NCBI RefSeq assembly: GCF_038562415.1
Contig: NZ_JBCFBA010000021.1
Span: 5,951 to 69,950, forward strand
Direction of reading: 5' to 3'
Origin: Solidesulfovibrio sp.
Lineage (GTDB): Bacteria; Desulfobacterota; Desulfovibrionia; Desulfovibrionales; Desulfovibrionaceae
DNA length: 64,000 bases
Under the pieces are notes generated by a model. That model saw only the letters and a program-made list of their open reading frames with translations. It was not told the DNA's origin and searched no databases. This document shows, piece after piece, positions 16,504-24,708 of the stretch. How positions within the stretch are numbered: position 1 is the first letter of the stretch; every line of letters starts with the position of its first letter. The position numbers and the translations under genes are program-made.

Positions 16504-17175
16504 CTACAGCCAGCCGAGCCCGATGACGTGGACGGCAAGCGGCCCGTGCACGCCGCGCACGTAGACGAATTCGATGTCCCCGGTGCTGGAGACCCCCGAG
16601 ACGCAGTTGACGGCGCTCGGCATGGGGCCGCCGGCCAGCCGGTCGCACAGGGCCGGCAGGTCGGGCAGAAGCCGCGAGGCGGCGACCAGGGCCACGTGCA
16701 GGCGCGGCACGAGCGCGACCGCGCGCGGCCGGCCGGGCGCGGCCGCAAGGATCAGGCTGCCCGTGGCGCCCAGGGCGTAGTCCACGCCCGTCAGCCCCAT
16801 ATCCACCGCCCCCAGGGCCGGGCAGGCCCGCTCGGGCAGCTCCTCCGGCGCCAAAACCGTCACGCCCGCCCCTTCGAGCACGGAAACCGCCCCCACGGCC
16901 TCAAGGTCCGGATGGTCCCAGCGCACGGCGGTTTTGACGTTCTCCCGGGCCACCACGCCGGCCAGGGCCTCTCGCGCCGCCTCGGGCGTGGCGGCCAGTT
17001 CGAAGGTCGGCCCCAGGGCGGTCAGCTTTTCGGCGAAGACGGCGAAATCCGCCGTTTCCGGCGCGGCCCGCCGCAGGTCCACGGCCGGGCGCGGCCGGGA
17101 AAAGCCGCCGGGAGCGGCCTGTCGGCGGGCCCGGCGCAGCTTGTCCAAAAGGACGGTTCTGGCGCTGGCGTTCAT
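16504..17175 (-). CDS. lutC: LutC/YkgG family LUD-domain protein
   Basis: The 223-residue LUD domain protein is the third gene of a LutABC-type L-lactate oxidation operon. It carries VGLTGVDYALGATGSL-type residues near 130-150 and the C-terminal SSTGDIEFVYVRGVHGP with the final HVIGLG. In lactate-using sulfate reducers this complex oxidises lactate to pyruvate. Its start overlaps the lutB stop by 4 bases (ATGA), indicating coupled translation. It ends at the shared terminator. Confidence 0.9.
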   Translation of the reverse strand: MNASARTVLLDKLRRARRQAAPGGFSRPRPAVDLRRAAPETADFAVFAEKLTALGPTFELAATPEAAREALAGVVARENVKTAVRWDHPDLEAVGAVSVLEGAGVTVLAPEELPERACPALGAVDMGLTGVDYALGATGSLILAAAPGRPRAVALVPRLHVALVAASRLLPDLPALCDRLAGGPMPSAVNCVSGVSSTGDIEFVYVRGVHGPLAVHVIGLGWL

Positions 17176-18587
17176 GACCGCTCCCCCTTGCCGGCATTGG
17201 CCGGCCGTTTGGCCGCCTCCCGCCAGCGCCGGGAAAACGGCCTGGCCAGCCCGGGAAACCGCCGGCCCCGCAGGAACCGGCCCACGGCCGAATCCGGGGC
17301 CAGGGCGGCGGTGCGCGAAAGTTCGGGGTCCACGGCCCGGGCCACGGCCGCCGCGCCGTCGAAAAGCCAGGGATGGCGAGCCAGGGCGGCGAAGGCTGCG
17401 GCGGCCGGGTCGGCATGACTGGCGGCCAGGCGGTGGCGCAATTCCTGGAGCAGGCGCGGGTGGTCGATGCCGGCCGGGCAGGCCCCGGCGCAGGCGGCGC
17501 AGTGGGTGCAGGCGAAGGGCTGCCTGGGGTCCCCGGCGGCGCCGGCCAGCAGCCCGGACAGGACCGAGCCCATGGGGCCGGGGTAGACGGCGCCGTAGGC
17601 GTGGCCGCCCACGGCCTGGTAGACCGGACAGACGTTTAAGCAGGCGCCGCAGCGGATGCAGCGCAAAATGTCGCGCAGCTCCGGGTCGGCCAGGATGTCC
17701 GAACGGCCGTTGTCCAGAATGACCAGGTGCATGTCCGTCGGGCCGTCGCGTTCGCCGTCGCGGCGCCTGCCGGTGAAAAACGACAGGTGCACGGGCAGGG
17801 CCTGGCCCGTGGCCGAGGGCGGCAGGATGTCCAGGACCGCGGCCGCGTCATGGAGCGTGGCCACGACCTTTTCCAGGCTCATCAGCGCCACGTGCACCGG
17901 CGGGCAGGAGGCGGACAGCCGGATGTTGCCCTCGTTTTCCAGCACGACCACGGTGCCGGTTTCGGCCACGGCGATGTTGGCCCCGGTGATGCCGGCGTCG
18001 GCGGCCAGGAACTTCTGCCGCAGGCTGTCGCGGGCGATGCGGGTCATCTCCGGGATGTCCGTGCTGGTGCGGCCGAGCTTGTCGCGAAAAAGGTCCGACA
18101 CCTGCTCCTTGGACACGTGCAGGGCCGGGGCCAGGATGTGCGAGGGCGTCTGGCCGGCCAACTGGATGATGTATTCGCCGAGGTCGGTCTCCACGGCCTC
18201 GATGCCGGCCGCCCCCAGGGCGGCGTTGAGCCCGATCTCCTCGCTGACCATGGACTTGCCCTTGACCGCCAGGCGCACGCCGCGCGCGGTGAGGATGCCC
18301 GTGACGATGGCCGCCGCCTGGGGAGCGTCGGTGGCGAAATGGACCTGGCCGCCGGCCGCGGTGACGCTCGCTTCCAGGGTCTCCAGCAACTCGGGCAGAT
18401 GGTCCAGGCTGTGCTGCCGCACGGCCACGGCCCGGGCCCGGCGCGCGGCGAAGTCGGGCATGGCGCTGACGGAGCGCTGCCGCAAGAGGTCGATGTGGTG
18501 GATGGCCTTGTCCAGGATGGCCCGGCTCTCGCGGTCGTCGAGGGCCCTGGCCGCCGCCCGGCCGAAATCGTGTCCCTTCGCGCTCAT
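17172..18587 (-). CDS. lutB: LutB-type iron-sulfur lactate utilisation protein
   Basis: This 471-residue protein has an N-terminal LUD domain (about residues 60-290, with ETGTVVVLENEGN near 215) and a C-terminal ferredoxin-like region with two cluster motifs, CIRCGACLNVCPVYQ and CTHCAACAGACPAGI. A helical tail follows. This is the normal LutB layout. It passes electrons from lactate oxidation, probably with LutA and LutC at the membrane face. The ATG at 18587 overlaps the lutA stop by 4 bases. Confidence 0.92.
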   Translation of the reverse strand: MSAKGHDFGRAAARALDDRESRAILDKAIHHIDLLRQRSVSAMPDFAARRARAVAVRQHSLDHLPELLETLEASVTAAGGQVHFATDAPQAAAIVTGILTARGVRLAVKGKSMVSEEIGLNAALGAAGIEAVETDLGEYIIQLAGQTPSHILAPALHVSKEQVSDLFRDKLGRTSTDIPEMTRIARDSLRQKFLAADAGITGANIAVAETGTVVVLENEGNIRLSASCPPVHVALMSLEKVVATLHDAAAVLDILPPSATGQALPVHLSFFTGRRRDGERDGPTDMHLVILDNGRSDILADPELRDILRCIRCGACLNVCPVYQAVGGHAYGAVYPGPMGSVLSGLLAGAAGDPRQPFACTHCAACAGACPAGIDHPRLLQELRHRLAASHADPAAAAFAALARHPWLFDGAAAVARAVDPELSRTAALAPDSAVGRFLRGRRFPGLARPFSRRWREAAKRPANAGKGERS

Positions 18588-19306
18588 GCCGCGCCTCCGG
18601 CCAGGACCTCGGCCAGGTGCAGGGGCCGCACGGCGCTTCCCCGCTTGGCCAGGGCCGAGGCGATGTTGAGCAGGCAGCTCGGCTCGGCCGTGATCACCGC
18701 CCGGGCTCCGGATTCCAGGATGTCCCCGATCTTTTTCTCCAGGATGGCCAAGCTCACTTCCGGATACTCGACGCTGAAACCGCCGCCGAAGCCGCAGCAA
18801 CGCTCGGGGTGGGGCAGCGGCACCAGTTCGAGGCCGTCCACGGCGGCCAGAAGCCGTTTGGTATGGTCCCCGACACCGAGGACCCGCGTGGCCTGGCAGG
18901 ACTCGTGCAGGGTGGCCGTCAGGGGCAGGCGCGCGCCGAGGTCCGGGCAGCCGAGCACATCGACCAGGTACTCGCCGAGTTCGTAGGTCCGGGCGGCCAG
19001 GCGCGCGGCCCGGTCCCGCCAGGGGTCGGCCGCGTCGAACAGCTCGGGGTAGCGCCGCACCATGGCCACGCAGGACGCCGACGGGCACACCACGGCCGAG
19101 GCCTGCGCGAACAGTTCGATGAACCGCTTGGCCAAGGGAACGACCGCCTCGGCTCGGCCGCGCTTGTAGGCGAACTGGCCGCAGCAGGTCTGGCCGGCCG
19201 GCAGGCGCGGCGAAACGCCCGCCCGGGTAAGCACGGCCACGGTCGCCTCGCCGACCTGGGGCAACACGTGCTCGACCAGGCAGGGCACGAAAAGATACAC
19301 GTCCAC
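18584..19306 (-). CDS. lutA: LutA-type (CCG-domain) lactate utilisation protein
   Basis: The 240-residue protein contains the two CCG domains typical of LutA and heterodisulfide reductase D-like subunits: PAGQTCCGQF near residue 35 and HPERCCGFGGGFSVEYPE near 185. These cysteines bind an iron-sulfur cluster. It is first in the lutABC operon. Translation starts at GTG (19306), with AGGAGG about 7 bases upstream, rather than at an earlier in-frame codon. The operon is divergent from the citrate synthase-like gene, with about 130 bases between. Confidence 0.9.
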   Translation of the reverse strand: MDVYLFVPCLVEHVLPQVGEATVAVLTRAGVSPRLPAGQTCCGQFAYKRGRAEAVVPLAKRFIELFAQASAVVCPSASCVAMVRRYPELFDAADPWRDRAARLAARTYELGEYLVDVLGCPDLGARLPLTATLHESCQATRVLGVGDHTKRLLAAVDGLELVPLPHPERCCGFGGGFSVEYPEVSLAILEKKIGDILESGARAVITAEPSCLLNIASALAKRGSAVRPLHLAEVLAGGAA

Positions 19307-19438
19307 GGCAGCTCCTCCTTCACGGGCGGGGGGAGAACTTACGCCGCCTGGCGCGGGGGTCAAGCCCCGCCCGGCCGGCCGCTTTACAGGGGATGCCCGG
19401 GAGGGTATCATGAATGCTTACGGAAAAAAGGAAGCAGC

Positions 19439-20740
19439 ATGAGCACCCCCGATACCGCCACGTTGGCCTATGACGGAAAATCCATCGAACTCCCTGTCAT
19501 CACGGGTGATCACGTCGAGAAAGCCATCGACGTGCGCAAGCTGCGCGGCCAGACCGGCTGGATCACCCTGGACCCGGGCTACGCCAACACGGCGGTGTGC
19601 CAAAGCGCCATCACCCACATCGACGGCGAAAACGGCGTGGTGCTCTACCGCGGCTACGACCTCGAGGAACTGGCCCGGAAGGCCACCTTCGTGGAAACGG
19701 CCATGCTGGTCATGTTCGGCGAACTGCCGACCAAGAACGAACGCGAGGATTTCCGCGTCATGCTGCGCGACCAGGAGCTGCTCCACGAGGACCTCCTCAG
19801 CCACCTCGACGGCTTTCCGCCCAACGGCCACCCCATGGCCATCCTTTCGGCCATGATCAACGCCATGGGCAGCTACTACCCCGAGCTCTACGACATCACC
19901 TCCCAGGACGACTTCCGGCTGGCCGCGGCCAAGATCATGAGCAAGGTGCGCACCATCGCCGCCTTCAGCTTCCGCAAGTCCCAGGGCCTGCCGCTCAACT
20001 ACCCCAACCCCAACCTGGACTACTGCCGCAACTTCCTGCACATGATGTTCTCGGTGCCTTTCTGGACCTACGAGGCGCCGGACCCGGTGGTGCGGGCCTT
20101 GAGCATCTTCATGATCTGCCACGCCGACCAGGCGCTCGACACCTCCTGCGCCACGGTGCGCATGGTGGGCTCGAGCCAGGCCAACCTGTTCGCCTCGGTC
20201 TCCTCGGGCATCTGCGCCCTGTGGGGCCGCCACCACGGCGGGGCCAGCTCGGCGGCCATCCGCATGTTCGAGGACGTGGAGGCCGGCCGCACCACGGTTT
20301 CCCGCATCATCGAAGCGGCCAAATCCCGCACCGGCCGGCTCATGGGCTTCGGCCAGCGGGTCTTCCACGTCGAGGACCCCCGGGCCCGCATCATCAAGGC
20401 CACCTACGAAAAGCTCATCGCCACCGGCTACGCCAAGCGCGACGCCTTCCACGACATCGCCCAGGAGATCGAGCAGCGCGCCGGGGCCGACGACTATTTC
20501 GCCTCGCGCCAGCTGCTGCCCAACACCAACTTCTATTCGAGCCTGTTGCTGCGCGCCATCAACTTCCCGCCCAACATGTTCCCGGTCATCACGGCCATGG
20601 GCAACATGCCCGGCTGGATCGCCCACTGGAAGGAGGAAGTCAGTTCCCCGGACCAGCGCATCCACAGGCCGCGACAGATCTACACGGGCCGCAAACGCCA
20701 TGCCTATACGCCCATGGAAAAGCGCCTTGCGCGCCCCTAG
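19439..20740 (+). CDS. Citrate synthase homologue with altered active site
   Basis: The 433-residue protein aligns from end to end with type II (GltA) citrate synthases, including RPRQIYTG near the end. Compared with E. coli GltA, H264, R314 and R407 are kept (H266, R315, R410 here), but H229, H305, D362 and R387 are replaced by Q231, Q306 (GFGQRVFH), N364 (NTNFYSS) and N389. D362 is the general base and H305 polarises oxaloacetate, so normal condensation is doubtful. It may be a different enzyme or a regulatory paralogue. GGAAG lies before the ATG. It is divergent from lutABC and followed by a MscS gene 13 bases on. Confidence 0.85.
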   Translation: MSTPDTATLAYDGKSIELPVITGDHVEKAIDVRKLRGQTGWITLDPGYANTAVCQSAITHIDGENGVVLYRGYDLEELARKATFVETAMLVMFGELPTKNEREDFRVMLRDQELLHEDLLSHLDGFPPNGHPMAILSAMINAMGSYYPELYDITSQDDFRLAAAKIMSKVRTIAAFSFRKSQGLPLNYPNPNLDYCRNFLHMMFSVPFWTYEAPDPVVRALSIFMICHADQALDTSCATVRMVGSSQANLFASVSSGICALWGRHHGGASSAAIRMFEDVEAGRTTVSRIIEAAKSRTGRLMGFGQRVFHVEDPRARIIKATYEKLIATGYAKRDAFHDIAQEIEQRAGADDYFASRQLLPNTNFYSSLLLRAINFPPNMFPVITAMGNMPGWIAHWKEEVSSPDQRIHRPRQIYTGRKRHAYTPMEKRLARP

Positions 20741-20753
20741 CGTTCCAGCCGCC

Positions 20754-23240
20754 ATGTACCGTTTCCTCCTGGCCCTTCTCGCCGGGGCGTGGCTTTGCCT
20801 GGCCGCCCCGGCCCTCGCCGCCGACCCCGACGCCCCGGCCAAGCCGGCCGACGGCAAGCCGGCCGTCGCCGCCCCGGCCCCGGACAAGCCCAAGCCCGCC
20901 CCCGACAAACCGGCCGAGGCCAAACCGGCCGCGGACAGGCCGGCCGCGCCCGAGGCCGAACAGCCCAAGGACTGGCAGGTGTTGCTGTCCATCCACCAGG
21001 AATCCCTGGTGCAGCAGGCCGCCCGCTTCAAGTCCATGGAAGGGCTGTTGCCCAAAAACGTGCGCCGCTTCCGCTCGGATCTGTCCAACCTGGAAGGCAA
21101 GCTCGACGAGCTCAACCTGATCTTAAGCCTTTCGGGCGGCAACCCCTGGGAGATGCGGGCCGTTTTAAGCGACATGGGCCGGCTGCGCCGGGCGGCCGAC
21201 AGCCTCATGGCCCCCTTCGCGGACAGCCGCGAGGAGCTCGAAAAAATCGCCGCCAAGCTGGCCTCCCTCAAGGAAGATTTCACCAAGCGCCTCGACGACG
21301 ACCTCGAGGCGCCCATCGCCGAGGCCATCAACTACTACCTGCGCTACATCAAGGGCGTGGCCGCGAGCCTCGGCTCGGTGCGCGCCGCCCTGGACAAGGA
21401 GCTCGGCCCGGCCAAGGATTTCCTGGACGCCCTGTCGGCCAGCGAGGAGGCGCTGAAAAAACGCATTCCCCTGGCCTGGAAGCAGTACTATTTCACGCCG
21501 ACAAGCGAGCTTTTCTCGGTCAAGGCCTGGTCGGCCCTGCCCAACCAGGCCCAGTTGTGGCTGCATTCCAACGGCTCCATGGCCGCCTCGGTCATCCAGG
21601 GCACGGACAGGCAGCGCGCCCTGTCCTCGTGCGTGCGCCTGGGCGTGGGCCTGTTGCTGCTCGCCGTGGCCGACGCCGTGGCCATGCTGCGCCTGCGAAA
21701 GCGCGTGACCGACCGGGCGCTGCTGGGCCGGCTGCGCCGGGTGTGGTGGCTGGCCGGCCTGAGCCTGGCCGCGCACTGGGTGTCGGGCGACGCGCCGCTG
21801 CTTATGCAGGAGATATTAAACGCCCTCTCGGAGATCCTGCTGGCCGCCGCCCTGGCCAGCTTTTCCTGGGCGCTGGCCCGGCCGGAGGGCCAGCGCCGGG
21901 GGCCGGCCAACCCCTTGCGCCCGTTGTGGCTGCTTTTTTCCCTGGGGCTGCTGCTCCAGATCGCCGACCTGCCGGAACCGGCCATGGCTTCGGCCTGGAT
22001 CGCGCTGCTCGCGGGGTTCCTCGCCCTGTCGCGGCGGGGCGCGGCCAGGGGGGCCGGGCCAGTGGCCTTCCTGGCCGGCCGGGCCGGCACGCCTCTGGCC
22101 GTCGGCCTGTGCCTGGTGGCGGCGCTGGGTTGGCAGCACCTGTCGTTTTTAATTCTCACCGGCTGGTTCCTGGTCCTGGCCGCCCTGCAGACGGGCCTGG
22201 GCCTGTCCCGGCGCCTGGCCGCCTGGCAGGAGGCCCACGCCGGCGACGACGGCGCCTCCTTCGCCCGGCGGGCCCTGGTGGACAGCCTGGGCTATCCGCT
22301 GCTGTACCTGTCGCTGTTCTTCCTGGTCCTGTACTGGCTGTCCGCGGAACTCGGCGGCCAGGACATGTTCGTCGAGGCCGTGTCGTTCACCGTGACCCTG
22401 GGGGGGTTAAACCTCACCCTGGGCCGGCTGGCGCTGATCCTCACGGGCTTTTTCGCCACCCGGTCGCTGCTTTTTTTCGTGCGCTCCTTCCTGCGCGGCC
22501 TGCCCCAGCGATCGCCGGGCATCGACCCGGGCGTGTGCGACGTGCTGGAGACGACCTCGCTGTATCTGCTGTGGGGCATCTACACCCTGATCTCGCTGTT
22601 TTTGCTGGGCTTTTCCTTCACGAGCCTGGCGGTGGTCGCCGGCGGCCTGTCGGTGGGCATCGGGTTCGGCCTGCAAAACATCGTCAACAACTTCATCGCC
22701 GGCCTGATCCTGCTGTTCGGCCGCTCCATCCAGGCCGGGGACACCATCCAGATCGACGCGACCTGGGGCAAGGTGGCCAAGGTCAACATCCGCAACACGG
22801 TGGTGCGCACCTTCCAGAACGCCACGCTGTTCGTGCCCAACTCCGACCTCATTTCCGGCAAGCTCATCAACTGGACCCACCGCGACCCGACCATGCGCCG
22901 CGACATCACCGTGGGCGTGGCCTACGGCACGAACACGGACACGGTCCGCGACATCCTCATCGAGGTAGCCAAGGCCCAGCCCCACGTGCTGCGAAACCCC
23001 GAGCCCGTGGTCCAGTTCTCGGCCTTCGGCGACAGCTCGCTGGATTTCCTGCTCATGGTCTGGGTGGACAACGTGGCCTACGGCGCGAGCACCGAATCCG
23101 ACATCCGCTTCGCCATCAACCGCCGCTTTCGCGAGCAAGGCATCGAGATTCCCTTTCCGCAGCGGGAAGTGCGCATCGTGGCCGGCGCGGACACGCCCGC
23201 GGCCATGGTGGCCGCCGCGGCGGCGGGAGCCGACGATTAG
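20754..23240 (+). CDS. MscS family mechanosensitive channel with large N-terminal extension
   Basis: This 828-residue inner-membrane protein has a signal peptide (1-22), a Pro/Ala/Lys-rich linker (25-70), a periplasmic helical DUF3772-like region (about 75-280), several membrane helices and a MscS core. The pore helix is GGLSVGIGFGLQNIVNNFIAG, near residues 640-660, and the beta-domain follows with GDTIQIDATWGKVAKVNIRNTVV. It releases osmolytes under membrane tension. Such YbdG/MscK-size proteins may sense extra signals through the periplasmic domain. It starts 13 bases after the citrate synthase-like gene. Confidence 0.9.
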   Translation: MYRFLLALLAGAWLCLAAPALAADPDAPAKPADGKPAVAAPAPDKPKPAPDKPAEAKPAADRPAAPEAEQPKDWQVLLSIHQESLVQQAARFKSMEGLLPKNVRRFRSDLSNLEGKLDELNLILSLSGGNPWEMRAVLSDMGRLRRAADSLMAPFADSREELEKIAAKLASLKEDFTKRLDDDLEAPIAEAINYYLRYIKGVAASLGSVRAALDKELGPAKDFLDALSASEEALKKRIPLAWKQYYFTPTSELFSVKAWSALPNQAQLWLHSNGSMAASVIQGTDRQRALSSCVRLGVGLLLLAVADAVAMLRLRKRVTDRALLGRLRRVWWLAGLSLAAHWVSGDAPLLMQEILNALSEILLAAALASFSWALARPEGQRRGPANPLRPLWLLFSLGLLLQIADLPEPAMASAWIALLAGFLALSRRGAARGAGPVAFLAGRAGTPLAVGLCLVAALGWQHLSFLILTGWFLVLAALQTGLGLSRRLAAWQEAHAGDDGASFARRALVDSLGYPLLYLSLFFLVLYWLSAELGGQDMFVEAVSFTVTLGGLNLTLGRLALILTGFFATRSLLFFVRSFLRGLPQRSPGIDPGVCDVLETTSLYLLWGIYTLISLFLLGFSFTSLAVVAGGLSVGIGFGLQNIVNNFIAGLILLFGRSIQAGDTIQIDATWGKVAKVNIRNTVVRTFQNATLFVPNSDLISGKLINWTHRDPTMRRDITVGVAYGTNTDTVRDILIEVAKAQPHVLRNPEPVVQFSAFGDSSLDFLLMVWVDNVAYGASTESDIRFAINRRFREQGIEIPFPQREVRIVAGADTPAAMVAAAAAGADD

Positions 23241-23310
23241 CCGGGCCGGTCCCGCTGTTTTCGCGGGACAGGCGCGAAAAGCTCTGCTATCCTGGCCGCG
23301 AGGCAACGCC

Positions 23311-23583
23311 ATGAAACGACTCGCCTTCGCCTGCCTGTGCCTGCTTGTCGCCGCCCTGGCCCTGGCCGGCTGCCGCCAGAAGGTCACGCCGCCGCCCATG
23401 CCGCAAGTGGCCAGCCCGGTGCCCGGTCCCGGCGCGAGCCCCCTGGAAGTGGAGCGCCACCAGCTCGAAGAGGAAAAGCGCGGCCTCACGGAACAGTACG
23501 GGGACAACCTCGCCCGCATCCAGCAGATCAACGCCCGCCTGATCGAAATCAATATCGAAATCAACCGCCGGCAACAGCCCTGA
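23311..23583 (+). CDS. Small lipoprotein
   Basis: The 90-residue protein has a lipoprotein signal peptide ending in the lipobox LAGC (Cys21). A Pro-rich stretch (26-44) and a C-terminal coiled coil (about 48-88, heptad-like HQLEEEKRGL...IQQINARLIEINIEI) follow. It is predicted to be membrane-anchored and to self-associate or bind a partner. It is next to bactofilin on the same strand (25-base gap), which suggests an envelope role. No family is recognised. Confidence 0.75.
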   Translation: MKRLAFACLCLLVAALALAGCRQKVTPPPMPQVASPVPGPGASPLEVERHQLEEEKRGLTEQYGDNLARIQQINARLIEINIEINRRQQP

Positions 23584-23608
23584 GCCCGGCGGCACGGCAA
23601 GGAAGGCC

Positions 23609-24049
23609 ATGTTCGGACGCAACGCCCGCAAGAAACCCCGCCACGACGCCATCACCGCCTTTCTGGGCGCCGGCACGCAGTACCACGGCCAGTTCCATTT
23701 CCAGGGCGTGGCCCGCATCGACGGCGGCGTCATCGGCGACATCGTATCCGACGGCGTGCTGGTGCTCGGCGAGGAAGGCTCTGTCGAGGGCCGCATCCGC
23801 GTGGCCGAGCTGGTGGCCAGCGGCCGCATCGTCGGCGACGTGGAGGCCAGCCGGCGCGTGACCTTCCACGCCCGCTCCAACCTGCGCGGCAACCTGCTCG
23901 CCCCGGCCATGGTCATCGAGGACGGGGCCATCATCAACGGCCTGGTGCGCATGGGCACCCCGGAAGAAACCGGGCGGATCGCGGCCCAGCCCCCCCGAGC
24001 CCTGGCCGAGGCGGCCGCCGAAAAACCGACCGAGGAAGACGCCATTTAG
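23609..24049 (+). CDS. Bactofilin (DUF583) polymer-forming protein
   Basis: The 146-residue protein has the short bactofilin beta-helix. Hydrophobic repeats run from about residue 18 to 115: GTQYHGQFHFQGVARIDGG, GDIVSDGVLVLGEEGS, VEGRIRVAELVASGRIVGDVEAS and so on. Flanking tails are disordered (basic N-terminus, acidic C-terminus ending PTEEDAI). Bactofilins polymerise without nucleotide and position cell-wall or envelope proteins. The lipoprotein upstream is a plausible partner. Confidence 0.9.
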   Translation: MFGRNARKKPRHDAITAFLGAGTQYHGQFHFQGVARIDGGVIGDIVSDGVLVLGEEGSVEGRIRVAELVASGRIVGDVEASRRVTFHARSNLRGNLLAPAMVIEDGAIINGLVRMGTPEETGRIAAQPPRALAEAAAEKPTEEDAI

Positions 24050-24123
24050 GGATTGCCAAAACAGGATCGGCCGTTTACACGGCACAAACGCCGCCGCGCG
24101 TCCGCTTCAAGGAGTCCCGCCCC

Positions 24124-24348
24124 ATGGGCCAATTTTTCCCCGATGCCGACCAGTTCCCCCTGGAAGACCAGATCAAAAACCTCGGCGACGACGAGCTCCT
24201 CGATTTCTGGGAGGAAACCCAGTACCTCGAGCGCATGCTCGTGGAAGAAGACCATGCCGAGCCCAATCATTCCGTGGAATACGAACGGGTGATCCTGCAG
24301 GAACTCATGCTGCGTTCCTGCCGCCGCACGTTGGCCGCCGACCGCTAG
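24124..24348 (+). CDS. Small acidic protein of unknown function
   Basis: The 74-residue protein is strongly acidic (LEDQIKNLGDDELLDFWEET), with predicted helices and no cysteine before residue 70. AAGGAG lies 8 bases before the ATG, so translation is well supported. It follows bactofilin by 74 bases on the same strand. No domain is recognised. A cytosolic binding or regulatory protein is possible, but there is no direct evidence. Confidence 0.7.
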   Translation: MGQFFPDADQFPLEDQIKNLGDDELLDFWEETQYLERMLVEEDHAEPNHSVEYERVILQELMLRSCRRTLAADR

Positions 24349-24708
24349 ACAGTCGTAGTTTTCTACGGGACGCACGCGAGTCCCCCGCCATCACGGGAAG
24401 CCTCCCCCGTGCTCCCGCAATGGCGCCGCCGATTTCTCCCTCTCCGACGAGCGCCGTCCTTGGGACGGCATCATTCCGCCATCGCCCCGGCCGCCGGCCT
24501 GGGCCACGGCACGCACCGTCACGTGTCTTTTCCCCTCGAACACCCTTCTTTGTCGCGGACCCGCCACGACAGCCCTTTATGCTGTGCCGTTCCCGGTTGG
24601 CGCCGCCTGGTGCCGCGACCGCGAAGTCCCTGCGTGGCCTTCTCGGGGCAACGGTCTTGGATTATTAAATATTCAAACAATGTTGCCCTCTTGTTCCAAG
24701 GACGCCCC
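24349..24708. other. Intergenic region with no recognisable gene
   Basis: This 360-base gap lies between two convergent genes. A weak hairpin (CGTAG TTTT CTACG) sits just after the 74-residue gene. The rest has no start with a ribosome site, no strong terminator and no repeat. An AT-rich patch lies near 24658-24690. Confidence 0.5.
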
